A stretch of 64,000 nucleotides of DNA. Source: Candidatus Epulonipiscium sp. GTDB lineage: Bacteria; Bacillota_A; Clostridia; Lachnospirales; Cellulosilyticaceae. Positions within the stretch are counted from its first letter, which is position 1. Every line of letters begins with the position of its first letter. The translations under genes were made by a program, and so were the position numbers. The stretch spans positions 62,001 through 126,000 of the forward strand of contig DUUM01000090.1 in assembly GCA_012841565.1 (NCBI GenBank), given 5' to 3'. Of this stretch, positions 43,396 to 52,662 are shown in pieces. The notes below the pieces were generated by a model. The model had not been told where the DNA came from and made no database searches. It saw only the letters and a list, made by a program, of their open reading frames with translations.

Positions 43396-44640
43396 ATGAA
43401 AGCAGAAATTATATCAATTGGAACAGAGTTATTGCTAGGGGATATTTTAAATACAAATGCACAGTATATTTCAAAGCGATTAGCTGAGTTGGGTATATTT
43501 GTATATTATCAAACAGTGCTAGGAGACAATCCAGAAAGAATAATGAGCGCCTATAATTTAGCCTTTAGTAGGGCTGATTTAGTCATTACATCAGGAGGCC
43601 TTGGACCAACACAAGATGATTTAACGAAGGAAATAGCAGCTAAATATTTTAATAAAAAGTTGATATTAGATGAAGATTCTTTAGAACAAATAAAAGAACG
43701 TTTTCTAAAAAGTAATAGAGTTATGTCAGAGAATAACATTAAGCAAGCTATGATGCCAGAAAACAGCATTATTTTAGTTAATCCTAATGGAACAGCCCCA
43801 GGGTGCCTCATCGAAGATACGGGTAGGACTATGATTTTGATGCCCGGTCCTCCAAAGGAAATGAAGGCTATGTTTGAGGAATCCGTGGTGCCACATCTAC
43901 AAAAATTCACGGATGGAAAATTAGTCTCCAAGACTTTAAGGGTTTCTGGCATAGCAGAAAGTTACTTGGCTACACAGGTTGGAGATTTAATTGATAATGG
44001 CATTAATCCAACCGTTGCACCTTATGCCAACGAGTTTGAATGTACTCTAAGAATTACTGCAAAAGCAAGCTCTGAAGAGGAAGCGAATAAACTAATTAGG
44101 CCAGTGGAAGATGAAATTAGAAACAGGCTAGGAGAATATATTTATGGAGAGGGGGAAAATCCTCTAGAATTCGTACTAGGTGAAACACTAGTAAAAAATC
44201 ATCTTACAGTATCTACAGCGGAATCTTGCACTGGTGGATTACTTGCTGGAACATTACTTAACTATCCAGGTATATCTGCCTCTTTTTTAGAGGGTGTGGT
44301 TACATATACTGACGAATCAAAAATGAAAAGACTAGGTGTAAAGTTAGAAACTTTAGAAAAATTTGGTGCTGTAAGCCATGAAACAGCAGAAGAAATGGCA
44401 GTAGGGATAGCACTTCAAGCAGGAACTAATATTGGAATTTCAACTACGGGTATAACTGGGCCAAATGGCGCTACAGCAGAAAAACCATTGGGTCTTGTAT
44501 GCATAGGAATATGTGTAAATGGAAAAGTAAAAAGTAAAGAATTAGTACTTTTGGGCAGTAGAGATAGCATAAGAAATAAAACTATTAGAGAAGCTTTAAA
44601 TTTCTTAAGATTAGAACTAGGCGGATATGAGAAGAAATGA
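43396..44640 (+). CDS. cinA: Competence/damage-inducible protein A (CinA)
   Basis: A 414-residue, two-domain CinA. The N-terminal molybdopterin-binding-like domain (1-170) starts AEIISIGTELLLGDILNTNA and includes SGGLGPTQDDLTKEIAA and LMPGPPKEM. The C-terminal domain (about 255-410) has AESCTGGLLAGTL and TGITGPNGATAEKPLG, the nicotinamide-nucleotide amidase (PncC) core. The family acts in NAD/NMN recycling and ADP-ribose pyrophosphate hydrolysis and is linked to competence in some bacteria. Here it stands alone, not in the frequent cinA-recA or pgsA-cinA order. GGGGGAC precedes the ATG. Confidence 0.95.
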   Translation: MKAEIISIGTELLLGDILNTNAQYISKRLAELGIFVYYQTVLGDNPERIMSAYNLAFSRADLVITSGGLGPTQDDLTKEIAAKYFNKKLILDEDSLEQIKERFLKSNRVMSENNIKQAMMPENSIILVNPNGTAPGCLIEDTGRTMILMPGPPKEMKAMFEESVVPHLQKFTDGKLVSKTLRVSGIAESYLATQVGDLIDNGINPTVAPYANEFECTLRITAKASSEEEANKLIRPVEDEIRNRLGEYIYGEGENPLEFVLGETLVKNHLTVSTAESCTGGLLAGTLLNYPGISASFLEGVVTYTDESKMKRLGVKLETLEKFGAVSHETAEEMAVGIALQAGTNIGISTTGITGPNGATAEKPLGLVCIGICVNGKVKSKELVLLGSRDSIRNKTIREALNFLRLELGGYEKK

Positions 44641-44671
44641 AAATTGGGATCTAATATCACCAACTCCTCTA

Positions 44672-44931
44672 CTATTTACTACTATTCATCTGTTTTGTAA
44701 GTGCCGCTTGTAATTGATCTATTTGTTGCTGCATCTGAGCCATAGAATTATCTTGTTGAGATCTAATGCTTGTATTTCCGCCGCCTTGGTTAGCATTAAT
44801 GATCCAACAGCCACTATAAAATTACCTAGTGTATTTAATTGATCTGAACTAAGATTATCAGAAATTACGAGTGATAGTAACGTGCTTAAAATGATTAATT
44901 GATTCCCCATACATTGCTCATAACATCCCAT
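44672..44931 (-). pseudogene. Small hydrophobic protein gene with probable frameshift
   Basis: From ATG 44931 the frame reads MGCYEQCMGNQLIILSTLLS and on to LGNFIVAVG, a pattern seen in small clostridial proteins of unknown function. In that frame it ends after an unlike Leu/Lys tail at 44719. The neighbouring frame instead carries the well-formed tail ANQGGGNTSIRSQQDNSMA then QMQQQIDQLQAALTKQ, ending at 44672. A one-base change near 44795 would join hydrophobic head and Gln-rich tail. It may be a sequence error or true decay. The ribosome binding site and ATG lie inside a perfect hairpin. Confidence 0.55.
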
Positions 44932-44973
44932 ATCATCACCCCTTCGTATAATCATATGAAGGGGTGATGATAT
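44930..44973 (-). promoter_or_regulatory. Perfect hairpin enclosing ribosome binding site and start codon
   Basis: ATATCATCACCCCTTC pairs exactly with GAAGGGGTGATGATAT (16 bp) across a 12-nt loop. On the minus-strand RNA the second arm holds the GAAGGGG ribosome binding site and the AT of the start codon of the gene at 44931, so the folded RNA should not be translated. Confidence 0.65.
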
Positions 44974-45017
44974 ATAATGCATTCATTATCTATCTATTCA
45001 AATTCAGCTGATAAGTT

Positions 45018-45794
45018 CTACCTTTTCTTAAAACTTATATTTGACTTGTTTAAAACGATTGTGAACTCTTCTCCCACTTGTCTAAAATCATTGCTCATTG
45101 TTCCATTTTCCTTTGGAAATTCTACTGAATAAGGAACTAAGGTTATTGATGTCGATTGATCAGATAAGTCCCCATCAATATTAGAATATTCGAATATAAC
45201 TTCTCCCTTATTTGATATTGATCGTTCAAACTCAACTTCATTTCCTAAATCATCATAACCCCTTAGCTTAATATCATTATAATTATCTATATCCATATTT
45301 TCTATACTCCCATAAATCTTTTGCTTGATAGGATTATAAGTAAACTCATTCAAACTATACTTTTGATTATCTACATTAAAGGAATAATCCATGGGTAATG
45401 CATAGGTGCCCTCATTGAGTTCTTTACCATTTGCCTTAAATTCAAATTTCCACTTTCCTTTTGTTATCACAGTCTCATTAGAGACTCCTACAAGAGATCG
45501 TATGTCTTTTAATACAATCTTTATATCTATATCCTCATCAAGCTTAATGTCTTTAATATTTGAAAATTTAAGATCTGCATCATAGGTTGCAAAAAACAAG
45601 TTATCCGTTCCATCAATTAACCCAGCCGCAACGATGCTACTAACTTTTTTAAAGTTAAACCTTTTTCTTTTGTTCTTATTAAATTTATCTTTTAGTTTTT
45701 TCTTTTCCATATCACTTAATACCTCTTTCTCATAATCTTCAAAATCAAAATCTACTTCATTTAAAGCTTCATAAACATTTTTAGTGTTTTTCAT
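45018..45794 (-). CDS. Anti-sigma factor remnant (DUF4179/DUF5643-type), middle deleted
   Basis: A 258-residue open frame. The N-terminus (VYEALNEVDFDFEDYEKEVL, then DMEKKKLKDKFNKNKRKR) is the acidic-then-basic cytosolic part of clostridial RsgI/DUF4179 anti-sigma factors. FKKVSSIVAAG would start the membrane helix, but the text passes at once to LIDGTDNLFFATYDADLKF, the extracellular DUF5643-like part. The membrane segment and most of DUF4179 are missing, so an anchored anti-sigma function is unlikely. AGGAGG is 8 bp before the ATG. It lies 12 bp after the broken sigma gene. Confidence 0.65.
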   Translation of the reverse strand: MKNTKNVYEALNEVDFDFEDYEKEVLSDMEKKKLKDKFNKNKRKRFNFKKVSSIVAAGLIDGTDNLFFATYDADLKFSNIKDIKLDEDIDIKIVLKDIRSLVGVSNETVITKGKWKFEFKANGKELNEGTYALPMDYSFNVDNQKYSLNEFTYNPIKQKIYGSIENMDIDNYNDIKLRGYDDLGNEVEFERSISNKGEVIFEYSNIDGDLSDQSTSITLVPYSVEFPKENGTMSNDFRQVGEEFTIVLNKSNISFKKR

Positions 45795-45806
45795 TTTTAT
45801 AGCCTC

Positions 45807-46125
45807 CTAATTATTATTACGCATTTCTCTTCTCCCTCTTGAAAGCCTATTATAAAGAATGGATTTACTAAGTCCTGTATCCTTGGAGATTTCACTCATA
45901 CTCTTGTCTTCAAAATATAGCTTTATATTTTGCTATTCCTCCTAACCAATTTTTAAAACTAGATTTTTCAGGATTATAGCTATTTATGTTTTCCCATACG
46001 GCAAGCAAACAGTCATTCATACATTCATTATAATGATCCATAAGATAAAATAAATGCTTTCTTAAAACGGTCTTAAAAATCCAGCTATAATTTTCTATAA
46101 CATACTCTAAGGCCCTTATCCTCAC
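45807..46125 (-). pseudogene. ECF-type sigma factor, internally deleted and frameshifted
   Basis: From a GTG at 46125 there are 71 codons of sigma region 2 (LMDHYNECMNDCLLAVWENI, then SFKNWLGGIAKYKAI), ending in a stop at 45910. Immediately after, in another frame, region 4 follows: YFEDKSMSEISKDTGLSKSI, then LYNRLSRGRREMR, with a stop at 45807. Region 3 and the first part of region 4 are absent. The intact gene would have been followed directly by its anti-sigma gene, as here. Confidence 0.75.
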
Positions 46126-46320
46126 CTTCTTTCAATATTATTTTATACAAACTATCGCTTAAAAACCATCTATTCACCCTATACTTCGTAATAACAAGAT
46201 GAAATCTATCAATAATCATAAACAATTAATATATTCTCCTAAATTAGCTAACAATCCTATATAGCTCTTTCACAAAAGGAAAATGCATATGACTACAAAA
46301 GGCTGTTTGAGCTAGGTATA

Positions 46321-46397
46321 AAAAAACAACCCCCGAACTCCAACTTAATTGTCAGAATTCGTGGGTTATAACTATGGAGGTGGGTGGAACCCCCTAG
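46321..46397 (-). pseudogene. Degenerate second copy of the ssrA 3' end and terminator
   Basis: The segment repeats 47478-47550 with substitutions. AAAAAAA, AACCCCCGAA, TCAGAATTCG, GGGTTATAAC and ATGGAGGTG are shared in the same order. It covers the terminator hairpin and the acceptor/T-arm end of tmRNA, then similarity stops at about 46397. The distance between copies is 1,156 bp. Confidence 0.75.
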
Positions 46398-46770
46398 TTG
46401 GCCTTTCTAATACATACTAAGTTCAGCTGATCTTTTATCATTTTTTGTCGACTTATTACCCATCTTCCTCTTATTAGTTTTCAATTGTTTCAATACAGGC
46501 TTTTCTTTTCCCCTGGATACCCTCCACTTTTTTCACTAACCTCTCTCCTGTTGCTAACCTTGTCTTGATAGACATAATTATCACTTTCAAATGCCCTTTA
46601 AATTTTCTGCAATAGCTGTACTCATTCCTTGTCTAATTAATTCTTGCTGAAAGGCTTTGTATTTTGTGTTTATTTAATGATCTATTAGTATTTTGAACAA
46701 AATTCAAAATATTGTGATTGCAATCAGAAAGATACTATGTTTTAATGAAAGATACAAAGGAGAGGATTAT
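46398..46770. other. Gene-poor stretch with a short coding-like remnant
   Basis: No intact gene. On the minus strand at 46587-46673 an open stretch reads INTKYKAFQQELIRQGMSTA then IAENLKGI before a stop. It looks like the C-terminal end of a lost protein that I cannot name. The remainder shows nothing I recognise. Confidence 0.35.
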
Positions 46771-47265
46771 GTGAAAAAAACCACCAATATCATTCGTATA
46801 TTAATATTGATCTCTATACTCATGATAATAATTGTAGCAGTAAAGAACAACCGTGAATTAGAAACCATTACTTTGTATAGGTTAGATTCAAATTCTGAAT
46901 TTATGATACCAATTGAGAAAGCGTTAGAGCCTGATCCTGAAGCGGTTATTAAATATCTTGTAAAGTCTAATCCGGGGTATTTCCCTAAAAATACAAAGAT
47001 AATAGATTTTTACATAGAAAATAATAGGGCGTATGTGAACTTAAATAAGGAATATGGAGAGGCCTTTCACGGCGACCAATTGGTTGTTGCAAATCTATGC
47101 TCCATATTCTACACATTAACACTCAATGAATTATTCTCAATAGATGAGGTTCAGCTTTTAGTAGGCGGTGGAACCGACCTAGCACCAATGGGAACTATTC
47201 TACTAAAAATAATGACACCTGAACTAAGAACCCATTTACTTAGTCTCCCTTCTATTCCGTTCTAA
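46771..47265 (+). CDS. GerMN domain protein
   Basis: A 164-residue protein from a GTG start with AAAGGAGAGG 5 bp upstream; a nearby ATG is followed at once by TGA. One N-terminal membrane helix (about 7-24, IIRILILISILMIIIVAV) precedes a GerMN domain (IPIEKALEPDPEAVIKYLV ... KIIDFYIENNRAYVNLNKEY ... LVVANLCSIFYTLTLNELFS). GerMN domains occur in spore germination protein GerM and in lipoproteins. It probably sits on the outer face of the membrane. It lies between the two ssrA-end copies and has its own terminator. Confidence 0.8.
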   Translation: MKKTTNIIRILILISILMIIIVAVKNNRELETITLYRLDSNSEFMIPIEKALEPDPEAVIKYLVKSNPGYFPKNTKIIDFYIENNRAYVNLNKEYGEAFHGDQLVVANLCSIFYTLTLNELFSIDEVQLLVGGGTDLAPMGTILLKIMTPELRTHLLSLPSIPF

Positions 47266-47282
47266 TGATATATCCAAAAAAC

Positions 47283-47320
47283 TCCCGTAGACCTTATTTG
47301 GCCTACAGGAACTTTTTTTT
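47283..47320 (+). terminator. Terminator after the GerMN gene
   Basis: Stem TCC-GTAG-CC / GG-CTAC-GGA with two mismatches, then eight T, 17 bp past the stop codon. Confidence 0.8.
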
Positions 47321-47477
47321 AAATATCCAGAAACTTTCCCAATTACACTTAGTTAATTAGGTTGATACATGGGATATTTATATTTTATCATGCACAGCTA
47401 CAATAGTATATCTTTCTACTTATTTACTTCAAGTGCTATCTAATCCAATCTGAATCATATTCATTAAATATGGGTAC

Positions 47478-47525
47478 AAAAAAATAACCCCCGAATTCCG
47501 ATTAATATCAGAATTCGAGGGTTAT
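47478..47525 (-). terminator. tmRNA terminator
   Basis: Near-perfect 19-position stem (ATAACCC-CGAATTC / GAATTCG-GGGTTAT) followed by seven T on the minus strand, directly after the ssrA 3' end. Confidence 0.88.
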
Positions 47526-47530
47526 AACCA

Positions 47531-47878
47531 TGGAGGTGAGGGGAATTGAACCCCTGTCCGAAAGCCCGTAGGTCGTGGTCTCTACCATCATATTCACTAG
47601 TTTGACATTCCCTCTACCACACGCCCAGTGACAGGCTGGTGGCTTTAGTAGCTTCATGGGGTACGGTTATGCTGCAAAGCTTAGGCATAAAAGTTGCCCG
47701 CGTTTGGGTTATAGCCTCGTACTAAGCTGCGGGTTACTTAGAGGAGACTAGCTGCAATTAAGCAGCGAAAGCTAAATTATCTTCAGCGTTTAAAAATTGT
47801 TCGGCTTTTTACGTAGTATCCGAGCCTACGGATGGCTGCCCCGAAATAAGTGACCCCCGTCGAAACCATTGCACCCCC
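47531..47878 (-). ncRNA. ssrA: Transfer-messenger RNA (tmRNA)
   Basis: 348 nt. The 5' end GGGGGTGCAATGGTTTCGAC pairs as acceptor stem with the 3' CACCTCC; the discriminator is A and CCA is not encoded. The T-arm reads GGTTCAATTCCCC. The resume frame at 47805-47758 codes the tag AEQFLNAEDNLAFAA followed by TAA. The tag marks stalled nascent proteins for degradation, and the RNA frees the ribosome with SmpB. It lies 44 bp after smpB on the same strand and ends at a strong terminator. Confidence 0.96.
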
Positions 47879-47922
47879 TAATTAAGGGTGAAGATCCCAG
47901 TATCTGGGTAGTACTAAATTTC

Positions 47923-48396
47923 TTACTGGCGGTTGTTTTCTTTAAAGTTACGCTGTATTTGTCTTTGCGCATCTTTCTTTGCAATGTCGTGACGCTTATC
48001 ATGGAGCTTTTTACCTTTGGCAAGACCTATTTGCATCTTGATTAGGCTACCTTTGATATATACTCTCAGTGGCATAATTGTCATTCCATCTCTCATAACA
48101 CCAGATCGCAGCTCATTGATTTGCTTTTTGTGTAGGAGTAGTTTCCTTTTTCTAGTTGGATCCCCATTGAAGATATTTCCGTGTTCGTAAGGGTTAATGT
48201 TCATATTATAGATGAAGGCTTCTCCGTCATCTATACGGATAAAACTTTCTTTAATATTAGCACTACCTGCGCGAATGGATTTAACTTCTGTTCCTACAAG
48301 CACAATTCCTGCTTCATAGCTTTCTTCGATAAAGTAGTCATGATATGCTTTTTTATTTTGCGCTATTAACTTAAATCTTTCTTCATCTTTAGCCAT
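47923..48396 (-). CDS. smpB: SsrA-binding protein SmpB
   Basis: A 157-residue standard-length Smp[21 protein letters not shown], the conserved [18 protein letters not shown], and the C-terminal [19 protein letters not shown] helix that reads the empty mRNA channel. Binds tmRNA and delivers it to stalled ribosomes. It has its own promoter and is immediately upstream of ssrA, so both parts of the rescue system are made together. Confidence 0.97.
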   Translation of the reverse strand: MAKDEERFKLIAQNKKAYHDYFIEESYEAGIVLVGTEVKSIRAGSANIKESFIRIDDGEAFIYNMNINPYEHGNIFNGDPTRKRKLLLHKKQINELRSGVMRDGMTIMPLRVYIKGSLIKMQIGLAKGKKLHDKRHDIAKKDAQRQIQRNFKENNRQ

Positions 48397-48457
48397 GCAT
48401 GATCACTCCTTTATCTTAAATATAATTCGTTCACTATGATTTAGTACTGCATCTCTT

Positions 48458-48485
48458 AGTATACCATAAATCGTATCTTTTGCAA
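48458..48485 (-). promoter_or_regulatory. smpB-ssrA promoter
   Basis: TTGCAA, a 16-bp spacer and TATACT on the minus strand, about 60 bp before smpB and downstream of the rnr terminator. Confidence 0.65.
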
Positions 48486-48520
48486 GTTTTACTTTTTTTT
48501 ACAACTAGGGATTGCAATAT

Positions 48521-48560
48521 AAAAAACAACTCCCTAACCCTTAATTGGGTTGGGAAGTTG
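48521..48560 (-). terminator. rnr terminator
   Basis: A 14-position stem CAACT-CCTAACCC / GGGTTGG-AGTTG (one mismatch, one wobble) and a 6-nt loop, then six T on the minus strand, 31 bp past the rnr stop codon. Confidence 0.85.
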
Positions 48561-48591
48561 CCATTTATATTTTTGTATCAGATCTTTTGCA

Positions 48592-50778
48592 TTAGATTTC
48601 GTAGCCGTCAGCCTTAGCTTCTACAACCGCTTCATCTTCCGTTATAAAAGTAAAATCGATGGTGCGGTTTTCCATGCTTGTTTTGATAAGTCTTACATAG
48701 ACAACATCTCCTAGACGGTAAATATTCTTGGTACGTTCCCCAATAAATTGGTGATGAATTTCGTCGTGTACATAGTAATCATCATCCATTTCAGTAACGT
48801 GTACAAGACCTTCTACTGTGTTAGGAAGTTCTACATAAAGGCCCCATGATGTAATACCCGTAATAACACCTTTATAAACACGTCCAATAAACGGTGTCAT
48901 GTATTCAACTTTCTTAAGCTTGATTGTTTCTCTTTCTGCTTCCTCTGCTACCCGTTCTCTTACAGAACTTTGCTTAGCAACTTCTGGCATCAGTTTAGTC
49001 AATTTTGACTCTAACTTATCTTTGAGCTGACCGTGCAAATTGTACTTAATATTTCTATGAATCTGAAGGTCTGGGTACCTACGAATAGGTGATGTAAAGT
49101 GAGTGTAGTATGTGGCTGCAAGGCCAAAGTGTCCTTCACATTCTTGGGTATACCTAGCTTGTTTCATAGAACGTAGTACCAGACGACTAATAATATTTTC
49201 CTCTGGGGTATCTTGTATATCAAGTAATACTTTTTGTAAATTCTTAGGATGAACTTTCGTTCTGGCCCCTTTTATTTTATATCCAAAGTTATGAATAAAA
49301 GTACCTAGTTTTTCTATTTTTTCTGGGTCAGGCTCCTGGTGAGATCTGTATATAAATGGTTTTTCTTGCCAGAAGTAATCTTCTGCAATTGTTTCGTTAG
49401 ATAGAAGCATAAACTCTTCTATAATACGGGTCGCAATGTTTCGGTCATAAGCCACAATGTCAATTGGCTTTCCAGTCTCATCTACAATTACTTTACTTTC
49501 TTCAAAATCAAAATCAATAGATCCTCTTTTACTACGTTTTTTACGGAGTCTTAAAGCCAGTTCTTCCATGCCTTCAAACATTTCTACATAATCTTTATAG
49601 CGGGCCATTAATTCTGGGTTTTTGAAAGTAAGAATTTGATCTACATCTGTATAAGACATTCTCTCATCAATGTTAATCAATGTTTCTACAATATTGTGAC
49701 TAACCACAGTGCCATTTAGATTGACATCCATTATACAGCTTAAAGCAAGCCTATCAACGCCTACATTTAGAGAGCAAATACCATTGGATAGCTTATGAGG
49801 CAGCATAGGAATAACCCTGTCTACAAGGTATACACTTGTCCCTCTTTTATAAGCTTCCTTATCGATAGCACTGCCATCTTTTACGTAGTGTGTAACGTCT
49901 GCAATGTGGACGCCTAATCGATAGTTTCCATTGTCTAATTTTTCAAATGATATAGCATCATCTAGGTCCTTAGCATCTTCGCCGTCGATTGTAACCATTG
50001 GCACTTGGCGCATATCTGTTCGGCCTTTTTTATCTTCTTCTGGGACTTCATCCGTTACGTTTTCTACTTCGTTCATCACTTCATCTGGAAATTCTAATGG
50101 CAAATCAAATTGATATATAATTGATAAAATATCAACGCCAGGGTCATTGACATGTCCTATAATAGCGACAACCTTACCATCTGGATTTCTGCGCTCTTCT
50201 GCCCAATCTGTCACTTCAACAAGCACTTTGTGACCCGCAACAGCTCCCATTGCCATCTTTTTAGGAATAAAAATATCCCTTGAGTACTTTTTATCATCTG
50301 GGATGACAAATCCAAAATGATCACTTGGCTCGTATCTACCAACGATTTTGCTAGGGCCTCTTTGAAGTATTTCAATCACTTCTGCCTCAGCTCTTTTACC
50401 TTCTGTTTCAGGGCGTATTATTTTACACATAACGCGATCACGGTGCATTGCCCCCTTAACCCCATCTGCTGAAATAAATACATCCTTTTGGGTTGGATCA
50501 TCTGGAATTAAAAATCCAAAGCCCTTAGGATGCCCTTGAAAAGTCCCCGCCATAAGGTTAAAGGCTTCTGGTGTTGCATATTTCCCTTTGTTTGTACGAA
50601 CTACTCTTCCCTCTCCTACAAGATCCCCTAATGCATTATCTAGTAGTGACCTTTCATCTTTACTAACATTCAACGCTAAGGCTAATTCCTTAATTCGCAT
50701 TGGTTGGTAATCTTGTTCTTTTAATAAATTAACAATGTTTTCTTTTCTTAAATCATCTTTGTTTTGATTATCGCTCAA
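48592..50778 (-). CDS. rnr: Ribonuclease R
   Basis: A 728-residue 3'-5' exoribonuclease. The N-terminal winged-helix (about 10-65) is followed by two cold-shock RNA-binding domains (GHPKGFGFLIPDD and EPSDHFGFVIPDD). The RNB catalytic domain has TIDGEDAKDLDDAISFEKL, with the magnesium-binding aspartates. The S1 domain (YKGVITGITSWGLYVELPNT) is near the C-terminus, without a long Lys-rich tail. Degrades structured RNA, including damaged rRNA and tmRNA-tagged messages. The likely start is TTG at 50778, with GAGGTG 6 bp upstream; a GTG three codons earlier overlaps that site. Confidence 0.95.
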   Translation of the reverse strand: MSDNQNKDDLRKENIVNLLKEQDYQPMRIKELALALNVSKDERSLLDNALGDLVGEGRVVRTNKGKYATPEAFNLMAGTFQGHPKGFGFLIPDDPTQKDVFISADGVKGAMHRDRVMCKIIRPETEGKRAEAEVIEILQRGPSKIVGRYEPSDHFGFVIPDDKKYSRDIFIPKKMAMGAVAGHKVLVEVTDWAEERRNPDGKVVAIIGHVNDPGVDILSIIYQFDLPLEFPDEVMNEVENVTDEVPEEDKKGRTDMRQVPMVTIDGEDAKDLDDAISFEKLDNGNYRLGVHIADVTHYVKDGSAIDKEAYKRGTSVYLVDRVIPMLPHKLSNGICSLNVGVDRLALSCIMDVNLNGTVVSHNIVETLINIDERMSYTDVDQILTFKNPELMARYKDYVEMFEGMEELALRLRKKRSKRGSIDFDFEESKVIVDETGKPIDIVAYDRNIATRIIEEFMLLSNETIAEDYFWQEKPFIYRSHQEPDPEKIEKLGTFIHNFGYKIKGARTKVHPKNLQKVLLDIQDTPEENIISRLVLRSMKQARYTQECEGHFGLAATYYTHFTSPIRRYPDLQIHRNIKYNLHGQLKDKLESKLTKLMPEVAKQSSVRERVAEEAERETIKLKKVEYMTPFIGRVYKGVITGITSWGLYVELPNTVEGLVHVTEMDDDYYVHDEIHHQFIGERTKNIYRLGDVVYVRLIKTSMENRTIDFTFITEDEAVVEAKADGYEI

Positions 50779-50844
50779 TCTTATCACCTCTTCTTTGTTT
50801 GTTTGAGTCTGTCTTTATTTAGTATTATTTTACCCTTTTTATGC

Positions 50845-50879
50845 AAAAAATACACCTTGCAAGATGCAAAGTGTATTTT
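50845..50879 (-). terminator. secG terminator
   Basis: Stem AAAATACAC-TTGC / GCAA-GTGTATTTT with one mismatch, then T-rich sequence on the minus strand, starting 4 bp after the secG stop. Probably partial, letting some transcription reach rnr. Confidence 0.75.
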
Positions 50880-50882
50880 AGA

Positions 50883-51134
50883 TTACTTAATTACCATTAA
50901 TATTAAGGCCGATAGTAAAAATAGGCCTGCAGTAATTTGAGTCCATTTTTGAAGTTTACCTTCTAAACTACGACCCTTAATTTTACCCCAATAAGAATCT
51001 CCGCCGGCATTGTTACTAGCTCCTGAAAGAGAACCAAGTCCCGCTGACTTACCTTCTTGCATTAATACAATGCCAATAATAGCAAATGCCGCTATTAAAT
51101 ACACAGCTATCATAATCATTTTCAAAGTTGCCAT
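50883..51134 (-). CDS. secG: Preprotein translocase subunit SecG
   Basis: An 83-residue membrane protein with two helices (4-24 and 61-82) and the cytosolic loop VLMQEGKSAGLGSLSGASN that marks SecG. Part of the SecYEG export channel. The gene order secG-rnr-smpB-ssrA is conserved in many Bacillota. It has a near-consensus promoter right after eno. Confidence 0.95.
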   Translation of the reverse strand: MATLKMIMIAVYLIAAFAIIGIVLMQEGKSAGLGSLSGASNNAGGDSYWGKIKGRSLEGKLQKWTQITAGLFLLSALILMVIK

Positions 51135-51201
51135 GTGTATATCCTCCTTAGATTACCTTCTTCAATCACTTTTAGGCTTAACCCTTTTTTGCATTGCTCT
51201 C

Positions 51202-51230
51202 ATTATATCACACTAAATTTCAATGTGCAA
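51202..51230 (-). promoter_or_regulatory. secG promoter
   Basis: TTGCAC, a 17-bp spacer and a perfect TATAAT on the minus strand, between eno and secG. Confidence 0.8.
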
Positions 51231-51236
51231 CATATT

Positions 51237-52574
<1,338 letters not shown>

Positions 52575-52619
52575 TCAAAGATACATTTAGTTTTATTATC
52601 GGCAATTTATTTGAAAACA

Positions 52620-52655
52620 ATACCTAGATTCTATAAATATATATAATCTAGGTAT
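52620..52655 (-). terminator. gpmI terminator
   Basis: An 11-bp perfect stem ATACCTAGATT / AATCTAGGTAT with an AT-rich loop, 8 bp after the gpmI stop, followed by TGTTTTC on the minus strand. Confidence 0.7.
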
Positions 52656-52662
52656 TATCTAA

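Noticed and set aside
46375..46400. A possible tRNA 3' half (GGTGGAACCCC next to an acceptor-like end)
   Set aside because: No matching D-arm, anticodon arm or 5' acceptor strand; the segment lines up with the ssrA terminator and 3' end instead.
46587..46673. Coding-like minus-strand fragment INTKYKAFQQELIRQ
   Set aside because: Only about 28 codons, no start or ribosome binding site, and I cannot assign a family; noted only as a remnant.
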